From: Pigoraptor vietnamica
Taxonomy: Eukaryota; Opisthokonta; Filasterea
Length of the DNA: 18,358 nucleotides
Assembly (NCBI GenBank): GCA_943704525.1
Contig: CALSCQ010000909.1
Location: 1 to 18,358, forward strand
Reading direction: 5' to 3'
Under the pieces are notes generated by a model. That model saw nothing but the letters and a program-made list of their open reading frames with translations, was not told the origin of the DNA and searched no databases. The translations under genes and the position numbers were made by a program. This document shows positions 9,077 to 16,700 of the stretch, one piece after another (position 1 is the first letter of the stretch; each line of letters begins with the position of its first letter).

Positions 9077-10585
9077 TCAACCGCACGCCGCAAGAAACGC
9101 CGGCATGTGCTCAATGGGAACCCCCGCCAGGGCCGTGCGCTCAATCACGTGCGCAAGTCCGAAGCGCTCGGCGCCGGGCGAATCGGAGAGCGCGTGCACC
9201 ATCTCTGCGATGGCAACGGCAGCCTCGTCAAGCCGCGCAAAGTGCTCGCCCACAAATTCGCCGCGGGGGTCTTCCGGCGAGAGGCAACCGCGGAACGTCG
9301 ACACGTGATCGTACCCAAACACGAGGCGGTACTGCGCGACGAGCGCGGCCACGGGGTCAAAAGCGCCAAAGCCCGGCAGGCGACGCAGCCGTCGGACCAT
9401 TTTCAGTGCGGCGTAGAAAGTGCGCGCCGCACCGCGTCGAAGCCCTACAAACGCGAGAGGGTCGCCGAGAAAGCCGTCGAGACGCGCCATTGGCGCCCAC
9501 GGCACGCGAAGGGCGGTGGACACGCCGAGACACCGCCGCTCGTATCGACGGAACCACCCTGGCGGAATGTAGAGGGCGTCCCCCTCGCGAAGGTCCGCGG
9601 CAACGAGTACGCCCTCGCCAGGCGCGTGCGACAAGGGCACCGCGTCCGCGCGTGGATGCACCCACGGAAACGTCTGCAGGGGATCCATCCATGCGGAGGG
9701 AGGAGCCAAAACAACGCGGACGGGTGCAATCGCGTCCGCTTCGTCGCAAACCGTGTCGCGCTGCAGGGCATACCGAAAGAAAGTGCGGTGATGCGCGTCC
9801 ATAACGAGCGCGGTCGCGGTTCCCGACGTCCACGCGGACAACTCTACGGACGCCGCGCGCTCCATTCCGTTTGCCGAGAGTTCGGCGGCGGCTGCGTCCA
9901 ATGCGCCGCGCACCCACGTGCTCGAGTCCCCGTCAAGTAACACGGCCGCCGCCACAATTTCGGTCCATTCGCAGAAGCGACCCTCACACGCTGCACGCAG
10001 GTTTCGAGGGTCCGTAGAGAGCAGCGTCGCTTCGTCTGGGATGACATCTGGCAAGACGCCGTCTTTTCCGATGCCCTGCACAAGCAGTGCCGCGCTGTTG
10101 GCAGAACAGAAGGACAAGACTTGAGAAGATTCCCTGGCAAATTTGCACACAGGGCAACTGGCGCGGCAGTACCGCACACGCCGACCGAGAATACTTGGAA
10201 CGTACCCTTGGTTAAACGAGCCAAATACAGGCTGCTCAGATGCGCGCACTCGGTGGAGCTGTGCGTACAGCGAAGAGAGGTCGTCCAAAGGCGACGCTCC
10301 AATGGCCGTCGTCCGCGGGATGTCGCGCAAGATCACGGGAGCGCTCCAAGGAAACTCGCCGGGGCTGTGAAGGAGCACTGCCCAGGGTACTTCGAGCACG
10401 TCCGCACGACTTGCGTTGAGCCTGGCGCGCAGTTGCGGGAGCGGCGGTGGCGATTCCGCAGACTGTTCGTGCTGTTGAGGAGTGGAGGCGTCGTGGGGAC
10501 CCACCCACACTACATCGCCAACAAATAAAGCCACTAATGCCACTGTAACAGACAATGCGCCCAAAGAGAGCGCCGCAGAGGGCAT
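9077..10585 (-). CDS. Membrane-anchored cupin_8/JmjC-like protein
   Basis: A single exon encodes 502 residues from the ATG at 10583-10585. An in-frame ATG 26 codons upstream (10661-10663) is possible. The chosen start places a hydrophobic segment (about residues 5-30, with SVTVALVALFVGDVVWV) at the N-terminus as a signal anchor, so the rest probably faces the endomembrane lumen or the outside. A cupin_8-like core follows: DAHHRTFFRYALQR (residues 263-276), an APPSAW stretch, and GDALYIPPGWFRRYE (335-349), which matches the family's 'GD.L.iPpgWwH'. Active members bind Fe(II) through H-x-D and a distal H and use 2-oxoglutarate. Here the first position appears to be Val, the Asp is kept, and the distal His is Arg (346), so the protein may not be catalytic. 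Cysteine-rich patches (RYCRASCPVC, CEGRFC) suggest disulfides. The C-terminal 110 residues are helical and unassigned. Confidence 0.7.
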   Translation of the reverse strand: MPSAALSLGALSVTVALVALFVGDVVWVGPHDASTPQQHEQSAESPPPLPQLRARLNASRADVLEVPWAVLLHSPGEFPWSAPVILRDIPRTTAIGASPLDDLSSLYAQLHRVRASEQPVFGSFNQGYVPSILGRRVRYCRASCPVCKFARESSQVLSFCSANSAALLVQGIGKDGVLPDVIPDEATLLSTDPRNLRAACEGRFCEWTEIVAAAVLLDGDSSTWVRGALDAAAAELSANGMERAASVELSAWTSGTATALVMDAHHRTFFRYALQRDTVCDEADAIAPVRVVLAPPSAWMDPLQTFPWVHPRADAVPLSHAPGEGVLVAADLREGDALYIPPGWFRRYERRCLGVSTALRVPWAPMARLDGFLGDPLAFVGLRRGAARTFYAALKMVRRLRRLPGFGAFDPVAALVAQYRLVFGYDHVSTFRGCLSPEDPRGEFVGEHFARLDEAAVAIAEMVHALSDSPGAERFGLAHVIERTALAGVPIEHMPAFLAACG

Positions 10586-10660
10586 TTTTCGTGCTTGATT
10601 TCCCGCATCTGCATTGCTGTGGTGTCGTTTTGTACAGTTTGCCTTTTTGTAACACCATAT

Positions 10661-10744
10661 CACGTGCAGTTACAATAATCTCACGTGACGTTACGGGTTG
10701 TTACGGCTGGCTACTTGTGATTGGTGGAGCGACAATCAGCCAAT
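10661..10744. promoter_or_regulatory. Repeated CACGTG-GTTAC elements and paired CCAAT boxes
   Basis: CACGTGCAGTTAC (10661-10673) and CACGTGACGTTAC (10682-10694) repeat at a 21-base period. Another GTTAC follows at 10700-10704. Next come ATTGG (10720-10724) and CCAAT (10740-10744), facing each other. The cluster lies between the minus-strand cupin gene and the plus-strand RING gene, immediately 5' of the cupin start, so it is a good candidate promoter for the cupin gene and possibly a bidirectional one. CACGTG is the classic bHLH/bZIP E-box or G-box. Confidence 0.5.
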
Positions 10745-11317
10745 CCTGGCAGCCTATCGGAACACGCGGGTCATTTCAGCTTGTCATGATATGAGCAATG
10801 TATTGACGATGAGCCCGGAAACCAGTACGTACTCAATTTCCTGCTGACGATAGTAACCGCAATTTGAAATCCGATTGCGTATTCCATCAATTTTCGCCCA
10901 TTTTCAAATAAAAAGTGCTCGAGTGACGCGGCTTTGCGCAACAGCTGGGATTGTTCCACGAAACGGCTTCCGCGCCCAATCCCCAGCCACAGCCGACGCA
11001 CACACCCACGGAAACGGTGACGCCGCACACACACACACACGCACGCACACACGTTCACGCACACAGCCGCTCTTTGGTGCCCGCAGACAGCACGTGCCGG
11101 GACAGTGGCTTTTGAGCGAAACACTGCAAAACGAATCCTGTTACACACACGAATTGGCGCACATTTTAAGCCACTTTGGATTTGTCGAACATTCCGTCGG
11201 CAGCGCGTGGTTTCCAACAATTGCCTTTCGAACGATCTTGCACAGCCAGCGTCCCACCCCATCCATTGCGTCGCGTGAGCTTCGAGAGGCTCTTCCAAGA
11301 GCGTACACATCGCCTTG
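10745..11317. other. 5' region of RING gene, no assigned exon
   Basis: I could not place a supported exon here. The stretch 10875-11318 is open in one frame but has no ATG and no domain. A CA microsatellite occupies 11025-11066. Sequence in frame with the first called RING exon is open from 11170 (including RLFQERTHRLDAHFFLRVPL), so an upstream spliced exon could extend that protein. Confidence 0.35.
11025..11066. repeat. CA/TG microsatellite
   Basis: A perfect CA run at about 11025-11040 continues as an imperfect CACG/CACA run to 11066. It has the opposite strand orientation to the TG-rich introns of the plus-strand genes. Confidence 0.8.
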
Positions 11318-11401
11318 ATGCTCATTTCTTCCTCCGTGTGCCGCTGCGTGCGACACTTTCAACACCGGTGTTCCGTGCGACGGATGACGTCCAACTCGTG
11401 A
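11318..11401 (+). other. Upstream ORF before RING gene
   Basis: The ATG at 11318 opens a 27-residue frame that stops at 11399-11401, two bases before the proposed main ATG (11404). Such an arrangement would favour termination-reinitiation. It matters only if the transcript starts upstream of 11318 and is unspliced here. Confidence 0.25.
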
Positions 11402-11403
11402 AG

Positions 11404-12939
11404 ATGCCGCTCGTGCTTCAAATCAACTTTGGCGATTTTGTGCGCCACGGCTTCGCGCCTAGTGCTACGACGGCCCCACAGAGCGGCACGGAAGAGGAGT
11501 TTGAAACGACGGTATCACTCGTCGACAACGTGAACGGCGGCCGCCTGGCCAGCGACTACGATGCCGAGGGCTACGAGGACCGCCGCCGCGGGCGAGAGAC
11601 ATCGCGCGGCGTCAACGTGTGGACTTTGTGGCGGTGGGTATCGCGTGCACTGGTGCGAGTGTGCATGCGTGTATTGCGCTGCGTTTGCGTGTTGTCTGAC
11701 GCCACACTTGCATGTCCGACAGGGGCCTCAACATTGCGTTCTTGTTCTACCTTGTGCCGGCGATTGTGATCCTCTTTCTCGTGCTGCTGATGGAATGGTA
11801 AGCCACGCGCACATCGCCCCAAAGCACGTTGTATTGCGCACTCGCGTATGCGCACGGACACGCACCAACACGAGACCCTTGCGCAGGCACCAGCAGTGCG
11901 ACGGCCTCTTGCACGCGTGGACGATTGTGCAGCTTGCAATCCAAGTGCTGCAGTTCTTCAACACGATCCTCTTTATCGACCGACTGCCAAACAGGCGCAC
12001 CCGCGTTTCCACATTCAGGTGTGTTGTTGTCTCCGTACGGACTCATTTTTTAAAGCTCGCTATCAATTCGTGAAAGACATCGTTTTTGCGAGTACTTTCA
12101 CTCACCTTTTTTTTTGCTCTAATCGCAGGTGGCGGCGCGTCGTCGTGCCGTTTTTCGTGTCGCGCGCGCTGAATGTCCTCTTCATTGCGTGGTATGTCGT
12201 CGGGATGGTCGTGAGCGCGCGCTCCATCGGCGACGAGTGCGCCTTCAACGCCCCACTGCTCGTCGCGGTCGTGTGGTGGATGTCGGTGGTTCACTCTGTC
12301 GGCATCGCACTCATCGCGCTCTTCTGGTGCTTCGTGGTGGGTGACTCGACAATTGGCAGTCGGCGAATGTGCCGTTCTATGTGATCTATGTGTAGTGTGC
12401 GCAGATGCTCACACACATTGCGATGCTCCTGCAGCCTTGTGTGGTTGCTGGATATTTCCTCGCACGTCCCGACACGAACGACGTCGAGGCGTCCCGCGGA
12501 GCGTCGCCCGAATCCATTCGCGCCCTCAAGGCCCGCGCGTATTCGAGCGGTATTTTTGAGTCTGCTGACGACGAGAGGTGCGTGTGAAAGGAAAGGGCGT
12601 GCGCTTTGATTGCTTGTTGACCTCGCGCTAACGTTTTGTCGCTGTCGCCATGACAGGTGTGCCATATGCCTCGGCGAGTATGAAGAGACGGAGGAGCTGC
12701 GCATCCTCCCCTGCCGACACCACTTCCACGCACAGTGCGTGGACCGCTGGCTGGTCCGGGACAAGTCATGCCCCTGCTGTAAGAGGGACATTGACCGTCC
12801 GCAGGCCGCGTGCGCCGCCTCCCTCAAGAAGCCCAGCATCGCGATGCAGAAGCCGCCTCAGAGCGCTGTCCCTAGCACCAACGGCGGTGCTTCGGGAGCT
12901 CCTCACGACAAGAGCGACAGTCGCGTGATGGACGTGTGA
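11404..12939 (+). CDS. Multi-pass membrane RING-H2 ubiquitin ligase
   Basis: Six exons join in frame to give 366 residues: 11404-11633, 11723-11797, 11887-12018, 12129-12336, 12405-12577 and 12657-12939. All introns (68-110 bases) are GT-AG and TG-rich. An acidic N-terminal cytosolic stretch is followed by about four membrane segments: IAFLFYLVPAIVILFLVLLM, the segment around VQLAIQVLQFFNTILFI, VLFIAWYVVGMVV, and the long stretch around VVHSVGIALIALFWCFV that continues into exon 5. The last exon encodes a perfect RING-H2, C-x2-C-x14-C-x-H-x2-H-x2-C-x10-C-x2-C (bases 12658-12780). This module recruits an E2 and ubiquitinates nearby, often membrane, substrates. The tail is basic and S/A/P rich. 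The start is the first in-frame ATG. The frame stays open upstream and reads like protein, so a missed 5' exon is possible. It is not assignable to a named family beyond TM-RING E3. Confidence 0.85.
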
Positions 12940-13741
12940 TTTAGAGTTTCACTTTGTACATAATATGTTTACTCAGCCATAAATGCGCCACCGAGGGGCG
13001 AGCGCATATAGCAGTGCCGGTGTGCATAAATTTGAAGATGCGCCAGAGGCAGACGTTGCCGGTCGGAACTCGGGGATGGGTGACTGCGAGGGTAACCGTG
13101 CCTGTGTCCGATATATCGTAAAAACAGCGGTTACTATTTCCGTTCCCGTTTACTTTTGTGTTGTTAGGGAATCAATTCAGTATTAGAGTATATTTTACGC
13201 TGCACGCGGCGCATACACATTACATAAATTTTGCATCTTCGTGTAATACAAGTACACAAGTGAGTGCAGTACATATCCATAGTCTCATCCTGTTTGCCTT
13301 TCTTGGCAGAAGCCCCGTCCAGACGAGGTTGACGTGCGTGTGTGTTTGGCGCATTGCCGCACGGGCGCACACACGCGCATCCCTCTCGCGTCCCTCTTAT
13401 TGCCCCGTTGTCCCTCCAAAGCGTCTCTTTATACTCCCGACCGTGCGTACCACACTCTTCTTAGAAGTTTCCTTCGGCTTTGGCGACGTTGTCCGTGATT
13501 GTACTTTTCCGCTCAGTGAGCATCGACGAGCCTCTCGACTAACCGCGTTTAGGCGCGCGTCCATTTCTCCATCGCACTTTCATACGCTCGTTTTCTTGGT
13601 ACTCGTTTCTTTACATTGCTGTGGACGGCCTGGCGCTCGTCGGTGCTCGTGTTGTGGACGTGGGCGCTATTCGCAGCCATGCACTGTTGCGCCAGATAAG
13701 CCACTGAGTGAGTGCGCGGCATCAGCCGTCGTCACACGAAA
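12940..13741. other. Intergenic region: RING 3' UTR and kinase 5' region
   Basis: No ORF with an ATG start and a recognisable domain was found. The first 60 bases are AT-rich and probably hold the RING mRNA end (CATAATATGTTTACTCAGCCATAAATG). A TTTATACTCCC stretch near 13427-13437 is a possible TATA-like element, about 310 bases upstream of the kinase start. The stretch 13380-13640 is pyrimidine-rich. Confidence 0.4.
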
Positions 13742-16700
13742 ATGACGGGACGTCTGTCCGTTATCGAAGAAATTGTGACGCGCGCCTCGTCCTCTGCGGA
13801 CGTCGCGTGCGCCAACAAGGCACAATGCAAGCGCCTCGTGGCCAAGATGAAGCGCCTCCTCGCCGCCGTCTCTTCGACGACCGGCGCCGACTCCGCATCG
13901 AAGCTTGACGCGCACGGCGACGCACTTCGAACCGCCCTCGGAGATTGCGGGGAGCTCATCGAGCAGTACGCGTCGCCCGCGTGGGTCATGTCCGTGTTTC
14001 GGAGAGGGCCCGACGCCGCGTCTTTTGCTGCGGCAACCGAGACGATTCTCTCGTGCGCGAGCAACTTTGGCCTCCGGGACCGCCTTCGCGCGGAAGCCGG
14101 TGTCTTTTCCCAGTACGACGACGCGGATGCTGCCGCGACGGATCTCGAGTCGTTGCGGCGTAACAAGCACGAGCTCGCCGAGCTGGTGAGGCTGAAGATT
14201 GCGTCGACGCGCACGGCCAACGGACGCGCGGACGCCGGCTACTCTGACACGGGGGCGTCGTTCGGGCTGCCCGAGGACGTGCTGCAGTCGATTCAGTACC
14301 ACCTCCACCACGTGCTCGGGCGCAATGACAACACGGGCCGCGTGCGCAGCGCGTCGGCGCTGCACAACAGCACGCCCGCGCTCGACCAGGCCGGCCTGTC
14401 TGCGGAAGGGAGCAAGGAGCTGTCGTCCAGCACGGGGATGCTGCACACGCACGCGAGCAATCCCGCCCTGCTCTCGACGAGTGGCGGGAGCACGTCGTTG
14501 CGCGTGACGGCGGGGACCGCGCACCACAGCAGCACGTCTGCAATCCACAGAATGGTGGATGGGGGCGGGCGCCTCTCGCTCAAGGAATCGACGGCGAGCG
14601 GCCTGCATCACAGCGCCTCGGGGGGGCTCAACGGGAGCGGGGAAGGGAGGCTGAAAGGGTCGCGGTCGGTGCGCGAGGGCGAGGTCCCGACGGACTTTGA
14701 CGTGCCGTTCTACTCGATAGAGTGCATCGAACTGCTCGGTGGCAGCCAGGCGGGTGACATGTGGTGGGGAAAGCTCGACGGAGAGAAGGTCGCCGTGAAG
14801 CGGCTGCGGAGGGGCATTCGGTACACGCAGGAGGCCGTCGCGGAAATGCGCCGCGACTGCGCCGTGCTGAACGGACTCAACCACCCGACGGTCGTCAAGG
14901 CGATTGCCGTGTGCATCGAGCCCGACCGCGTGTGCTTCATCACGGAATTTTGCCGAAACCGGTGCCTCTCGTGGGCGCTCCACAGTCCGACGCCCCCCGC
15001 GCAGGACTTTCGCGCGTCCCTGAACTGGGCGCGTCGGTGGCAGATTGCGCGCGACGTGGCCGACGCCCTCGCCTTCATGCACGGGCTGCTTCCGCCGGTG
15101 CTGCACCGCCACCTGCGCTCGACGCAAGTCCTCCTCGGTCTCAACATGCGCGCGAAAGTGGGCGACTTTGGGCTCATCAAGGCACGCGAGCAGATTGCGA
15201 TCGGAGGGACTGACCACGCCGCCATCAGCGTTACAGCGCCCGACCTTGACCTCGACGCGGCGCTGGCGGCGTACGGTCACGTGGTCACGACGTCCGGGGC
15301 AGAGCGAGCCCACCACCCGCAGCGCCCCGCGAACCGCGCACCGCAGGCACCGCAGACGCCTGGCGCTTCGCAGACCCCTCAGACTCCCCAAACACCCCGC
15401 GTGTCACACACGCCACAGACCCCGCAGACACCCCAAACGCCCCGCGTGCCGCACACGCCGCAGACGCCGCGGTTACCCCGTCCGCCCGGCGTCCCGGAGA
15501 ATGCCGCGATCGCCGACAGCGCACAGCCCACCGCGAATGACCAACCCAAGACGCCGTCGCCTAATGCGAATCGCGCGTCCGTTTCGGTGTCGCCCGGCAC
15601 CGTACCGAAGACCCCGTCGCCCCAATCGGCGCGTGCCTCGATTACAGGCGCCATTCCGAAAACGCCCTCGCCCCGCGAGTCGATGAGCGTGTCGACGCCC
15701 GGCGCCGTTCCGCAGACGCCGGGCATCGGACCCGTCTCGTTTCCGCCGGTTCCGTCGAACCCCGCCGAGGACCCGTCGTTTGTCGCCGCCGTGCTGAACC
15801 AGCGCGGAAGCCCGCTCCAGTTTGCGGCCGCGCACGCGCAAGCGACGGCCGAGTGGATAACGGCGCACCCCATCGCTTACGTCGCGCCGGAAATTCTCAA
15901 CGGAGGCACCGCCACGCGCGAGACGGACCTCTACGCTTACGCCATCATCCTGCACGAGCTGGCGTCCGGACAGCGGCCGTTTGGTGACATGGCGGCGGCA
16001 GACATTCGGTCGATGGTGACGTCGGGGGAGCGTCTGCCCATGGACGCCTCATGGCATGCGACCTTTGCCTCGATCATTACGGACGGTTGGAGCGAAGACC
16101 CTGCGGCGCGGCCGACGTTCGCCGAGTGCATGTCGCGCATCGACGACTTTAACGCGAACGAAGGCGAGATGAACGACTCGTCGTCGTTTGGGGCGGCGAC
16201 GCTCGGCAAGCTCGACCTCAGCAATGCCAAAACACGCGCGGCAAACAACGCTATGCGGCAGCAGCAGCGACAACAGCAGCCACAGCCTCCGCCCGTCCAG
16301 CGTCCGCCGCTACCGGGAGCTCCAGGAGGCCCTCCGAAGCTCCAACGCGCCAACTCTATCCAACGGCGTTCGTCGCAGCTCAAGTTGGACCTGTCTGGCG
16401 GGACGAATGGCGCGGCGGCAGTGGCGGCTGCGGCTGCGGCTGCGGCTCTGGTGGCGGCGGAGGAGGCGGCAGCAGCAGCAGGAGACGGCGGCGGCGTTGC
16501 GAACGGTGCGGGCCGAGGAGGAGGAGGCCCGCCTGGTGTCGGCGGTGCGGGGAAAGCGTCGCAGCCTCCCATGTTGCAGCGCAGGAACAGCATTCAGCGC
16601 CGGTCGTCGCAGATCCAGCTGGACCTCTCCAACGTGCCTGCCGGGGCTGCCGCCGCTTCCGAAGTGCCGTCGACGGCGATGATCGAGGAGACGGAGCCCG

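Noticed and set aside
8788-9804. 338-codon plus-strand arginine-rich frame
   Set aside because: It overlaps the cupin gene on the opposite strand, has extreme R/A/T content and no domain.
10771-11325. 184-codon minus-strand frame upstream of the cupin gene
   Set aside because: It runs through a CA microsatellite (giving a CVCVCV run), has no domain and lies in the proposed divergent promoter region.
13158-13745. 195-codon frame upstream of the pseudokinase
   Set aside because: It contains no ATG, is rich in codons typical of pyrimidine-rich non-coding DNA, and overlaps the kinase start in another frame.
13667-15391. 574-codon minus-strand open frame
   Set aside because: It is antisense to the pseudokinase gene; the R/H/V/A-rich content with no domain follows from G/C-biased codons on the other strand.
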